From SYIM01 sp041182885 (GTDB lineage Bacteria; Pseudomonadota; Gammaproteobacteria; Burkholderiales; Burkholderiaceae_E): 27,492 bases of DNA. The translations under genes were made by a program, and so were the position numbers. The number at the start of each line of letters is the position of its first letter. Within the stretch, counting starts at the first letter, position 1. Location of the stretch: positions 1 through 27,492 of the forward strand of contig JBMSQB010000062.1 of NCBI GenBank assembly GCA_049423065.1, written 5' to 3'. The notes beneath the pieces were generated by a model, which did no database searches, was not told the origin of the DNA, and worked only from the letters and a program-made list of their open reading frames with translations. Below, piece after piece: positions 8,221 to 16,612 of this stretch.

Positions 8221-9429
8221 ATGCCGGCTTTTCGATTCGAGGCCTCGGACGCCGCAGGCAGGATAGAACGCGGTCTGATCGACGCCGATTCGCCACGCCA
8301 TGCCCGGGCGCTGCTTCGGGAACGGGCGCTGGCTCCGCTCGAGGTTGAGCCTCTGCAAACGTCATCCGGCGCGACGCGCCGCACAATCGGTGCACGCCTT
8401 CGCGCCAGTGATCTGTCGCTCGCCACCCGGCAGCTCGCGAGTCTGCTGTCTGCGCGACTGCCGCTCGAACAGGCGCTCGATGTCGTGATTGAACAGGCCG
8501 AGGGCCGGACGGTGCGCGAGCGGTTCGCTGCGGTGCGAGCCGAAGTGGTGGGCGGGCAGACGCTTGCGAGCGCGCTGTCGGGCTATCCACGCGACTTTCC
8601 CGAGGTGTATCGCGCGCTGGTGGCAGCGGGTGAACAATCGGGCGATCTCGCGGGCGTGATGACCCGGCTTGCTGATTACATCGAAGCGCGTGGCGCGCTG
8701 GTTCAGCGTGTTGCGCTCTCGTTCATCTATCCGGCCATTGTCACCGTGGTGGCCTCCGCGGTGGTGATCGTGCTCCTGACTTACGTGGTGCCGCAGGTGA
8801 TCGATGTATTCCGTCAGACCGGGCAGGCGCTGCCGTTTCTCACGCAGGCGCTGATCGTGGTCTCCGACTTCACCCGCGAGTGGGGCTGGGCGGTGGCGCT
8901 TCTGCTGGGGGCGGGTTGGATTGCGTGGCGTGCCGCGCTGCGTTCGCCCACGGTGAAACTCGCCTGGCACACCCGCGCGCTGTCGCTGCCAATCGCCGGG
9001 CGATTGCTGTCAGGCCTTGAGACCGCGCGTTTTGCGTCCACGCTGTCCATTCTTGTCGCTTCGGGGGTGCCGCTGATCCGGGCCCTGGAGGCGGGTGCCC
9101 AGACGCTTGCCAACGAGGCGCTCAAGCACAACGTGCATGATGCGATTGGCCGGGTGCGGGAGGGCGTGTCGCTCGCGAGGGCGCTTTCTGCCGCCAGGCG
9201 TTTTCCGCCGCTGATGGTGCACCTCATTGCCAGTGGCGAAGCCACTGGAACGCTCGCCGACATGCTTGAGCGAACTGCCCGGACGCTCAGCTCGGAGACC
9301 GAGCGTCGCGCGCTCGCCCTCACCAGTCTGCTCGAGCCGCTCCTGATCCTGGTGATGGGTGCCATCGTGTTGCTGATCGTGTTGGCGGTGATGCTGCCGA
9401 TTATCGAAATCAATCAGCTGGTGCGCTGA
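8221..9429 (+). CDS. gspF: Type II secretion inner-membrane platform protein GspF
   Basis: GspF is the polytopic core of the T2SS inner-membrane platform. This 402-residue protein begins MPAFRFEASDAAGR, the usual GspF opening. It contains two homologous cytoplasmic T2SSF domains (about 66-190 and 268-393), each with the pattern around LASLLSARLPLEQAL and LSILVASGVPLIRAL. Transmembrane helices lie at about 170-190, 222-240 and 371-393. It starts 27 nt after gspE and is the last gene of the run. Seven bases after its stop lies the stop of the oppositely read lipocalin-like gene. Confidence 0.96.
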   Translation: MPAFRFEASDAAGRIERGLIDADSPRHARALLRERALAPLEVEPLQTSSGATRRTIGARLRASDLSLATRQLASLLSARLPLEQALDVVIEQAEGRTVRERFAAVRAEVVGGQTLASALSGYPRDFPEVYRALVAAGEQSGDLAGVMTRLADYIEARGALVQRVALSFIYPAIVTVVASAVVIVLLTYVVPQVIDVFRQTGQALPFLTQALIVVSDFTREWGWAVALLLGAGWIAWRAALRSPTVKLAWHTRALSLPIAGRLLSGLETARFASTLSILVASGVPLIRALEAGAQTLANEALKHNVHDAIGRVREGVSLARALSAARRFPPLMVHLIASGEATGTLADMLERTARTLSSETERRALALTSLLEPLLILVMGAIVLLIVLAVMLPIIEINQLVR

Positions 9430-9436
9430 GCGTCAT

Positions 9437-10570
9437 TCAAATCCGCATCGCCTGCGCGTAGCCGGTGAGTTCCAGGTAGCCGCGGCCAATCATTCGTCCG
9501 GCTTCGGTGACCGTGACCGCGCCCTCCCAGTAGGTGATGCCGGTGCTGCCGCGGGTCTCGAGCTCCTGATCATCAAACATGGGCTGCAGCTCGATCACCC
9601 GGCCACCGATCCGCAAGCGCTGTGCCACCGGCCATGATGCGCCGCTGCGCGGCGACCGCCAGCGGCGAAGCGGCTCGAAGATCACCGCGCCCGAATCGCC
9701 CGAAGCACCGATTTCCCGCTGTTCGGCGTCGACCCAGCGGGCGTATTGCCAAAGCGCCCGGCCATCGGCGCTGCGGACCTGGAAAGCCGTGAGCGCGCTA
9801 CCGTCTGTGAGGTGAAGGCCGACCCAGTCCCAGCCCTGCGCCTGGGCATCCAGCAGTTCGCTCGACCATTCGTGATCAAACCATGCATGGCCCCGTACCG
9901 GGCGTGGAACAAGCCGCGTTCGATCGGGATCGGCCCAGGCGATTTCGCCCTGGGCAGCAAGCCAGGGGCGGCTGTAATAGAAGCTTGCCTGCGCGGGTTG
10001 GGGGCCCTTCTGTGAAAAGCCCGCCGCGCCCTGCAGCAGGGGCGGACGTTGCGCCTGAAAATCAATGCTGACCGACAAAGCGGCGTCGCTGATCCGGGCC
10101 CGGTAGCGATCGGCCGAATCGCGAACCAGCTGCCAGTGACCGATGCGAAGCGCGGTATCGGTTTCGTCAGCCTGCGCCATGCCCAGACCCATCCGCGCTG
10201 CGCGCTCGGCCTTGATCAGTCGGCCGCGCCCCGGCACCGCGATGGCGGCATGTGCAAACATCAGCTGCTGCGCGGCAAAGCGGCTGGTGTGATCCCGCTG
10301 CCAGCCGGTCGCCACCCTGAAAAACGTAATCTGGAGGCCGATGGATGTGCGCGCGTCCGAGAGGGTCGTCTCCATCCAGCCGGTCAGGTACCACCATTCA
10401 ATCCTGAAGTCCGGGTGTGCGCCGTGATCGCGTGGAAACGACAGGCGCGTATCGGGCGTGACCGCTGCAAAGCGGGGCTGCGTGGCGTCCGCGCGGGCGG
10501 ATATCGACCAGGGCGACGCACCGCCCGCGAGGGCGAGCGCCTGGATCAGCTGACGCCGGGTGGCGCTCAC
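9437..10570 (-). CDS. Secreted AttH/CrtC-like lipocalin-fold protein
   Basis: This protein belongs to the AttH / carotenoid 1,2-hydratase-like family of predicted secreted proteins. The family motif RIEWWYLTG is at residues 56-64, and HAWFDHEWSSELL and GWDWVGLHLTDG follow. The GTG at 10570 was chosen because it overlaps the permease stop as GTGA and puts an export signal at the N-terminus; this gives 377 residues. The signal has a twin arginine (TRRQLIQALALAGG), so export by Tat is possible. There is no lipobox cysteine. In AttEFGH-type loci a protein of this family sits next to a LolD-like ATPase and FtsX-like permease, as here. Its substrate is unknown. Carotenoid hydration is unlikely, because no other carotenoid genes are present. 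The frame is open further upstream, but that part is inside the permease gene. Confidence 0.85.
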   Translation of the reverse strand: MSATRRQLIQALALAGGASPWSISARADATQPRFAAVTPDTRLSFPRDHGAHPDFRIEWWYLTGWMETTLSDARTSIGLQITFFRVATGWQRDHTSRFAAQQLMFAHAAIAVPGRGRLIKAERAARMGLGMAQADETDTALRIGHWQLVRDSADRYRARISDAALSVSIDFQAQRPPLLQGAAGFSQKGPQPAQASFYYSRPWLAAQGEIAWADPDRTRLVPRPVRGHAWFDHEWSSELLDAQAQGWDWVGLHLTDGSALTAFQVRSADGRALWQYARWVDAEQREIGASGDSGAVIFEPLRRWRSPRSGASWPVAQRLRIGGRVIELQPMFDDQELETRGSTGITYWEGAVTVTEAGRMIGRGYLELTGYAQAMRI

Positions 10571-13206
10571 CAGTCCTGCCTTACCGCCAGCACGGGCGCC
10601 GCACCCGTGGCCTCCCGGGCAGACAGCCGTGCGGCGACGGCGGCCAGCATGATCATGGCGAGCGCGCTGGTGGCAAGCATGCCGGTGGGCCAGTGCATGG
10701 ACATCGTCCAGTGGAATGACTGCGGATTGACACGATGCACGAGGACCCACGCGACGACAGCGCCCAGCATCAGCCCCCACAGACACGCAACCACCGTGCC
10801 CAGGGCCGCCTCGATCGCGAACTGCTGACCGATCTGCCTGCGGGTGAGCCCGAGGTGGCGAAGCATGCCGAACTCCCGTTGCCGTGCGAGGGCTTCGCCC
10901 GCGACCGACGTGGCAACGCCAAACAATGCCACAGCGATGGCGATCGCTTCCAGCACATGTGTGATGGCAAAGCTCCGGTCAAAGATTCTGAGCGACAGCG
11001 ATTTCAACTGGCCGGTATCGCGAAACTCCATGCTGTCGGTGAGCGCAGACAGCGCTTGGGCCTGGGCAATGAAGGACTCGGTCTGCGCACGATCGACGAG
11101 CCACCACGCCACTTCATTGGCTGCCTCGTCGCCTGTCAGACGACGGTAGTCATCGATATCGATCGCAATCGCGCCGTGCTGACGGGCATAGTCTCGCCAG
11201 ATACCGGCAACCAGGGCTCGCACCGGAGTCGGGGAGTTGCCGATTGGCAGCGACAGCATGTCGCCCGGCTGCACCCGGTAAATGTCGGCGAAGGGCTCAC
11301 TTACCCAGACGCCCAGCTGATTCCCAGGCACCGGGACCTGCTTTCCTGTCAGGGGGAGGCGTGCCGCGACGCCGGCCGAGTGCAGAGGACGCGCCACCAG
11401 CGCAACCGCCGGGCGGCGCTCATCGAGCAGGATTGATCCGACCCGTGAAAACTCGACCTGGCTTGCGCCCGGCAGAGCGCGGATACGGGTCTGCAACGAT
11501 TGATCGAAGCCCTCGCCCGCCGCGCTGGCGGGCAGCCGCGCATAGAGATCGGCGGGTAACACCTGGTCCAGCCAGTCGGAGACCGAGACCCGAAAACTGG
11601 TCACCATGATGGCCATCGCACTCGCGAGCGCGAAGCTTGCGACCACACCGCCCAGAGCGGAGCCGGCGCTGCCGGGAGCCCCGGCCATCCGCGACAGCGC
11701 AAGCCAGACCGTGGCAGGCGGCGTCCGCTGCTCCAGCGCCTGGATCAAAGCGCGGGAGCAGGGTCCGATCAGCGGGCCCGTCAGCATGACGCCCGCGAGC
11801 AGCAGTATCGCGATGCTTGCGTAGGCTGCCAGCGGCAGCTCGGCGATGGGCGGCGCTGCGAGCAGCACCAGTGCGATCGCCACGAGCCCCGCCGCCCAGC
11901 GCGCGCGTCCGCCCGGATCGAGCACGCTTTCCGTCGAGCGTGCGCGCAGGGCACGCGCGGGAATGATGCGTTGCGCCGCACGCATCGGCGAAAACGCGCC
12001 CACCAGGGCAATGGCAAGGCCACCCGCTAGGCCTGCCGCGATCGATAGCGGGTCGATGGCAAGCGCGATCACGCGACGATCGAAGTAGCCGCCACCCAGA
12101 TCACCCCCGGTCAATGCGAGAAGGAACGATGCGAGCGCCATACCCCCCAGCACCCCGGTGACCGAGCCGATTGCGCCGATTGCCAGTGCATCGACCAGCA
12201 CGCGTCGTGCAGCAAAGCGGCGAGGGGCCCCCAGCACGCCGAGCAGCGCAATCTCATGCTGCTGGCGGGCCACCCGCAGCGCGAGCGTCGCCTGAACGAT
12301 GAAGGCGCCGGTAAAGAGTGCCACCAGCGCGAGCACATTGAGATTGACGCGATAGGCGCGCGACAGGTTTGACATCCGCTGTCCGGCCGCCTGCGGGACG
12401 CTCCATAGCACCTGCACGGGAAGCCTGGGCTCGACCGCTGCCCGGACGCTGCCCGCATCAGCGTGTTCCTCAAAGCGCAGGTCGATCCTCGACAGTTTGC
12501 CCAGTCGACCGAAGTATTGCTGGGCATTGGCAATGTCGAGCACTGCCAGCAACTGACCCTCATCGGCGCCCTCCACGCTGCCCGCCACGCGCAACGTCTG
12601 CTGGTGTGCGCCGGTCTGAATGACAAGCCGCTCGCCTGGCGAGATGTCGAGCGCGCGCGCCGCCGCCCGCGACAGGAATACGGCATCGTCGGCAAACAGC
12701 GCTGCCGGATCGTTGCGAAGGGGTTCAGCCAGCGAGGGCAACAGGGTGGGCGTGACCTGTGCCGCTCGAAGCGGATCAATCCCCAGTACACGAAGCACGA
12801 CAGGCTGCCCCGCTTGAGGCGCACCCGACTGCGTGCGTACAGGGGCTTCGGTCTCGCGGCTGGTGGTACGAGGCGTCGCCGGCGCGACTGCTGTTGCAAG
12901 CGCTTTGAACTCGATCACGGGGCTTGCTGCCGCGATACCCGCTGTATCGAGCAGCGACGAATAGATCTGCTCATCGAAGTCGGCGCTTCGGCCCACCAGC
13001 TGCGCCTGCGCGTCGCCGTTCACCATGGCGATCGCAGCAGAAAATTCCGCCAATGCCGAGCGGTTGACCCAATGCACGCCCAGGGCGAGCGCGACACCGA
13101 TCGCAATCGACAGCGCGCCAGCCAGCATGGCGGCCGGGCCTTCTCGCCAGTGGGCCGCGATCAGCCATCGGAGAAGCGCGCGATGGGGATTGGCCGACTG
13201 CGTCAC
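10567..13206 (-). CDS. FtsX/MacB-type ABC transporter permease (AttFG-like)
   Basis: This large integral membrane protein of 879 residues is the FtsX-like permease type used by ABC systems that move lipids or lipoproteins, or drive periplasmic changes. A first transmembrane helix at about 27-47 is followed by a periplasmic domain up to about 285. A cluster of membrane helices comes next (about 285-490), then a second periplasmic domain, then three C-terminal helices. Two FtsX domains in one chain resemble the permease of AttEFGH-like loci in fused form. The start is a GTG at 13206 overlapping the stop of the ATPase gene (GTGA), and its own stop overlaps the AttH-like gene in the same way. With one double-domain permease chain per operon, a complex of one permease and an ATPase dimer is expected. 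Substrate not known. Confidence 0.88.
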   Translation of the reverse strand: MTQSANPHRALLRWLIAAHWREGPAAMLAGALSIAIGVALALGVHWVNRSALAEFSAAIAMVNGDAQAQLVGRSADFDEQIYSSLLDTAGIAAASPVIEFKALATAVAPATPRTTSRETEAPVRTQSGAPQAGQPVVLRVLGIDPLRAAQVTPTLLPSLAEPLRNDPAALFADDAVFLSRAAARALDISPGERLVIQTGAHQQTLRVAGSVEGADEGQLLAVLDIANAQQYFGRLGKLSRIDLRFEEHADAGSVRAAVEPRLPVQVLWSVPQAAGQRMSNLSRAYRVNLNVLALVALFTGAFIVQATLALRVARQQHEIALLGVLGAPRRFAARRVLVDALAIGAIGSVTGVLGGMALASFLLALTGGDLGGGYFDRRVIALAIDPLSIAAGLAGGLAIALVGAFSPMRAAQRIIPARALRARSTESVLDPGGRARWAAGLVAIALVLLAAPPIAELPLAAYASIAILLLAGVMLTGPLIGPCSRALIQALEQRTPPATVWLALSRMAGAPGSAGSALGGVVASFALASAMAIMVTSFRVSVSDWLDQVLPADLYARLPASAAGEGFDQSLQTRIRALPGASQVEFSRVGSILLDERRPAVALVARPLHSAGVAARLPLTGKQVPVPGNQLGVWVSEPFADIYRVQPGDMLSLPIGNSPTPVRALVAGIWRDYARQHGAIAIDIDDYRRLTGDEAANEVAWWLVDRAQTESFIAQAQALSALTDSMEFRDTGQLKSLSLRIFDRSFAITHVLEAIAIAVALFGVATSVAGEALARQREFGMLRHLGLTRRQIGQQFAIEAALGTVVACLWGLMLGAVVAWVLVHRVNPQSFHWTMSMHWPTGMLATSALAMIMLAAVAARLSAREATGAAPVLAVRQDW

Positions 13207-13883
13207 GCCGGTTCGAGCCGCCCCTCGCGCAGGACCAGCTGGCGATCGGCGATGGCGGCCGCCTCATGCGAGTGGGTGACGAGGAGCAATGCCGCGCCCG
13301 ATTCGGAAGCCTGCTCGGCGATCAGGGCGAGTGCCGTACGGGCGCTTGAGGGGTCGAGGTTGCCCGTGGGTTCGTCGGCGAGCAGCACGCGTGGCGCGGC
13401 CACGAGCGCGCGGGCGAGCGCGACCCGCTGTTGCTCGCCCCCCGAGAGTTGGCTGATCGGAGCCTGAAGGCGGTCGCCCAGGCCCAACCGGCCCAGCACG
13501 GTGGCGGCGCGCTCGAGCGCCTGGGCGGGGGGCATGCCGTTCAGGAGGAGCGGCACAGCCACATTCCGCTGGACAGAGAGGTGGGCAAGAAGGTGAAACG
13601 CCTGGAAGGCAAATCCGATCAGCTGACGGCGAAGCGCGGCGGCGTGATCGTCGTCCAGACCGATGAGCGAGCGTCCGGCCACCTCTACGCGCCCAGCGTC
13701 GGCGGGTTCGAGTCCGGCGATGATGTTGAGCAGGGTGGACTTGCCGCTGCCCGACTCACCGAGCAATGCGATCCGTTCCCCTGGCTCGGCTCGAAGCGTC
13801 AGATCCTGAAGGATGATCCGCTTGCCGAAGCGCTTGTGAAGTGCCTCGAGCAGGACGGCGGGCGGATCCTCCCGCTCAGTCAT
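13203..13883 (-). CDS. LolD-like ABC transporter ATP-binding protein (AttE-like)
   Basis: This 226-residue ATPase has Walker A GESGSGKST at residues 42-50, the signature LSGGEQQRVALARAL, and Walker B with VLLADEPTGNLD. The PTGNLD form and the small size are typical of the LolD/MacB/FtsE subfamily, which partners FtsX-like permeases, and such a permease follows immediately. The ATG at 13883 was chosen because it opens directly onto the ABC core and overlaps the end of fabI by only 8 nt. The frame stays open further upstream inside fabI, but that stretch is fabI in another frame. Together with the next two genes it makes an AttEFGH-type system. Confidence 0.92.
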   Translation of the reverse strand: MTEREDPPAVLLEALHKRFGKRIILQDLTLRAEPGERIALLGESGSGKSTLLNIIAGLEPADAGRVEVAGRSLIGLDDDHAAALRRQLIGFAFQAFHLLAHLSVQRNVAVPLLLNGMPPAQALERAATVLGRLGLGDRLQAPISQLSGGEQQRVALARALVAAPRVLLADEPTGNLDPSSARTALALIAEQASESGAALLLVTHSHEAAAIADRQLVLREGRLEPA

Positions 13884-14673
13884 TCGATGGTTCTGCGATC
13901 CCGCCCACGGTCTGGCTGAATCCGCCGTCGACATAAGTGATTTCAGCGGTGACACCGCCCGCGAGCTCGGACAGCAGGAAGGCGGCGACGTTGCCGACGT
14001 CTTCAATGGTGACATTGCGGCGCAGCGGCGCATGCGACTCGACGAAATCAAGGATTTTGGAGAAGCCCTTGATGCCGCTTGCCGCCAGCGTCTTGATCGG
14101 ACCGGCTGAAATGCCGTTGACGCGAATGCCGCGCGGGCCGAGGCTTTCAGCGAGATACCGCACCGACGCCTCGAGGCTGGCTTTGGCCAGGCCCATGGTG
14201 TTGTAGTTGGGCACCATGCGCACGGCGCCGAGGTAGCTGAGCGTGAGGAGCGCCGCGCGCCGGTTGGCCATGAGCGGTTGGGCTGCCCGCGCGAGCGCGA
14301 TGAAGCTGTAGGCGGAGATGTCGTGGGCCACGCGGAAGGCCTCGCGGCTCGCGCCCTCGAGAAAGTCGCCCGCGATCGCCTCGCGCGGTGCAAACGCGAT
14401 GGCATGTACCAGGCCGTCGAGACCGTCCCATTCTTCGCCAAGCGCAGAAAACAGTTGCTCGATCTGCGCATCGTCGGCAACGTCACAGGGGAAGATTCTT
14501 GTTGATCCGAAGGCTGCCGCCATGTCGGCAACGCGATCACGGAACCGGTCGCTCTGGTAGGTGAAGGCGAGCTCGGCACCCTGCGCATGACAGCTGCGGG
14601 CGATGCCGTAGGCGATGGACCGGTTGGACAACAGACCAGTGATCAGGATGCGCTTGCCGGCAAGAAAACCCAT
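13876..14673 (-). CDS. fabI: Enoyl-[acyl-carrier-protein] reductase FabI (NADH type)
   Basis: FabI catalyses the last step of each fatty-acid elongation cycle, reducing trans-2-enoyl-ACP with NAD(P)H. The 265-residue sequence starts GFLAGKRILITGLLSNRSIAYG, the FabI-type cofactor fold, with the active-site Tyr147, Tyr157 and Lys164 in the Y-x6-K arrangement (YNTMGLAK), one position off the E. coli numbering. SAGPIKTLAASGI is the substrate loop. Ala93 stands where E. coli has Gly93, a change common in other FabI proteins. A good ribosome-binding site (GGAGA, 8 nt before the ATG) lies upstream. The gene is divergent from the yej operon and its stop overlaps the start of the ABC ATPase gene by 8 nt. 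Confidence 0.97.
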   Translation of the reverse strand: MGFLAGKRILITGLLSNRSIAYGIARSCHAQGAELAFTYQSDRFRDRVADMAAAFGSTRIFPCDVADDAQIEQLFSALGEEWDGLDGLVHAIAFAPREAIAGDFLEGASREAFRVAHDISAYSFIALARAAQPLMANRRAALLTLSYLGAVRMVPNYNTMGLAKASLEASVRYLAESLGPRGIRVNGISAGPIKTLAASGIKGFSKILDFVESHAPLRRNVTIEDVGNVAAFLLSELAGGVTAEITYVDGGFSQTVGGIAEPSND

Positions 14674-14681
14674 CGTCGAGG

Positions 14682-14686
14682 TCTCC
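14682..14686 (-). promoter_or_regulatory. Ribosome-binding site of fabI
   Basis: On the - strand the bases read GGAGA and end 8 nt before the fabI ATG at 14673. This supports the chosen start. Confidence 0.6.
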
Positions 14687-14697
14687 GCTAGAATCGA

Positions 14698-16608
14698 ATG
14701 TCATTCATTGTCGCACGCGTCATGTTGAAGGCAGTTGTCGTCAGAGCCCTGCAAGCGATCTCTCGTCTCCGGCGCGGCCGGCGACCGGGTGCGCATGCGT
14801 TCGCCTGGATGGCCGCAGCTGCACTGACTGCGCTCTTTCATGCACCGCTTCAGGCGGCGCACGGCATTGCCTGGGGCGAAGCGCTCAAATACCCCCAGGG
14901 GTTCCCGCATTTCGATTACGTGAACCCCGCTGCCCCCAAGGCTGGCTCGATCAACCTCGACGGCTATGGCAGCTTTGACAAGCTGAACCCCTTCACGCTG
15001 AAGGGGATCGCAGCGGCCGGGATCGGCACGCTGATGTTCGAAACCCTGGCTGAGCCCAGCAAGGATGAACCCTTTTCCATGTATGGGCTCCTTGCCGATG
15101 ACATCCGGTTTGCCGAAGACGGCCTGTCCATCACCTTTCGACTCAATGCAGCCGCGCGGTTTTCTGATGGGTCGCCCGTCACTGCCGAAGATGTGCGGCA
15201 CTCATTTGTCACCCTCACCAGCCGGCAGGCTCATCCACGTTATCGGCAAAGCTTTGCCGACGTGGCGCAGGTGCGGGTGATCGACTCCCGCACGATCCGC
15301 TTTGACTTCAAGCGTCGCAACCATGAGCTCCACATGATCATCGGCATCCAGATGCCGGTGTTCTCGCGCAACTGGGGCAAGGGCAAGAATTTCACCGATC
15401 TCATCGAAGATGAGCCGATCGCAAGCGGCCCCTACCGGATCGAGCGCATCGAGTGGGGGCGGTCCATCGTGTTTCGGCGCAACCCCGACTACTGGGCCAA
15501 CGATTTGAACGTCCGACGCGGCATGTTCAACTTCGACCGCATCGTCTACAAATACTTCAAGGACGAAACCGCGAGGCTCGAGGGTTTCAAGGCGGGCGAG
15601 TTCGACTGGATCTACGAAAATTCTGCGCGAAACTGGGCACGCGGCCACACCGGCCCGCGTTATGCGAGCGGCGAACTCGTGAAGCGCGAGTTCTCGCACT
15701 CGAACGCCGCCGGCATGCAGGGCTTTGCCCTCAACGCGCGACGACCACAGTTCTCGGATGCAAGGGTGCGACGCGCCATTGCGCTCGCGATGGATTTCGA
15801 GTGGATGAATCGCCAGGTGTTCTACGGGCAGTATCGGCGCACGCCCAGCTATTTCACCAACACCGACATGGTGGCCACGGGCGGGCCCGATCAGGACGAG
15901 TTGACCTATCTTGAGCCGCTCAGAAAGCAGCTTGCGCCGGAGGTGTTTGGCGAGGTACCCCTGCCGCCCACCACCGCTGCGCCCTCCTCGCTCAGGGCGA
16001 ACCTGCGGCTCGCGCGCGGCCTGCTGATGGATGCGGGTTGGCGGGTCGATGACGAGGGTGTTCTCAGAAATGCGGCCGGGCAGGCGTTCGCGTTCGAATT
16101 TCTCACCTACTCCAAGGCCTTCGAGCGCGTGGCCGAATCCTGGGTGCGCAATCTTGCCAAGCTCGGTATCGAAGTGACCATGCGCACCACCGATCCGGCG
16201 CTCTACCGCAAGCGCATCGAGGACTATGACTTCGATGCCATCGTGCATGTGTTCAGCGCCAGTCAAACCCCCGGCAACGAGCTGGTGGAGAGCTACACCT
16301 CCGGAGCTGCCGCCGAGAAGGGCTCGCAGAACATGCCTGGCATTCGCGACCCCGCGATCGATGCGCTGGTGTCGCGCATTCTCGAAAGCCGCTCTCGTCC
16401 GGAGCTCGCAGCCGGTGCGCGGGCGCTTGATCGTGTGCTGCGGCATGGCTACTACATGGTTCCGCATTTTCACGCCCCGGCAAACCGGGTGGCCTTCAGC
16501 AAGCGGCTCGGGCACCCGGAAACCATCCCAAGGTATTACTGGTCTCCCACCTGGATGCTGAAAACCTGGTGGGTTCAGCCTGATGCGGCGGGCGCGCGGT
16601 CGAGGTGA
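14698..16608 (+). CDS. yejA: YejA-like periplasmic peptide-binding protein of an ABC importer
   Basis: This is the extracellular solute-binding protein (family 5, YejA group) that captures substrate, probably oligopeptides, for the YejBEF importer. At 636 residues it includes an unusually long N-terminal signal. A basic stretch (RLRRGRRPG) precedes a hydrophobic segment (AWMAAAALTALF), with cleavage probably after LQAA. The mature part opens HGIAWGEALKYPQGFPHFDYVNP, the hallmark of YejA. RFSDGSPVTAEDVRHSF is the family-5 signature. An alternative ATG at 14722 gives a shorter signal and leaves more room for a promoter; neither start has a clear ribosome-binding site. It is divergent from fabI, with only 24-48 bp between starts. 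Confidence 0.93.
   Translation: MSFIVARVMLKAVVVRALQAISRLRRGRRPGAHAFAWMAAAALTALFHAPLQAAHGIAWGEALKYPQGFPHFDYVNPAAPKAGSINLDGYGSFDKLNPFTLKGIAAAGIGTLMFETLAEPSKDEPFSMYGLLADDIRFAEDGLSITFRLNAAARFSDGSPVTAEDVRHSFVTLTSRQAHPRYRQSFADVAQVRVIDSRTIRFDFKRRNHELHMIIGIQMPVFSRNWGKGKNFTDLIEDEPIASGPYRIERIEWGRSIVFRRNPDYWANDLNVRRGMFNFDRIVYKYFKDETARLEGFKAGEFDWIYENSARNWARGHTGPRYASGELVKREFSHSNAAGMQGFALNARRPQFSDARVRRAIALAMDFEWMNRQVFYGQYRRTPSYFTNTDMVATGGPDQDELTYLEPLRKQLAPEVFGEVPLPPTTAAPSSLRANLRLARGLLMDAGWRVDDEGVLRNAAGQAFAFEFLTYSKAFERVAESWVRNLAKLGIEVTMRTTDPALYRKRIEDYDFDAIVHVFSASQTPGNELVESYTSGAAAEKGSQNMPGIRDPAIDALVSRILESRSRPELAAGARALDRVLRHGYYMVPHFHAPANRVAFSKRLGHPETIPRYYWSPTWMLKTWWVQPDAAGARSR
16602..16608 (+). promoter_or_regulatory. 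Ribosome-binding site deciding the yejB start
   Basis: GAGGTGA, a strong Shine-Dalgarno match that includes the yejA stop codon, lies 4 nt before the ATG at 16613. It fixes that ATG over the longer open frame starting at 16583. Confidence 0.7.
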
Positions 16609-16612
16609 GCAC

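Noticed and set aside
9437..10570. Carotenoid 1,2-hydratase (CrtC) as the function of the AttH-like protein.
   Set aside because: The fold family is shared, but no carotenoid genes are present and the ABC neighbours fit AttH better.
12463..13467. A 334-codon open frame on the + strand, antisense to the ABC permease.
   Set aside because: It is Arg-rich with no membrane or domain features. The permease on the - strand explains the region.
13884..14588. Upstream extension of the ABC ATPase frame through fabI.
   Set aside because: The ABC domain starts right after the ATG at 13883. The extension is fabI read out of frame, so there is no fusion protein.
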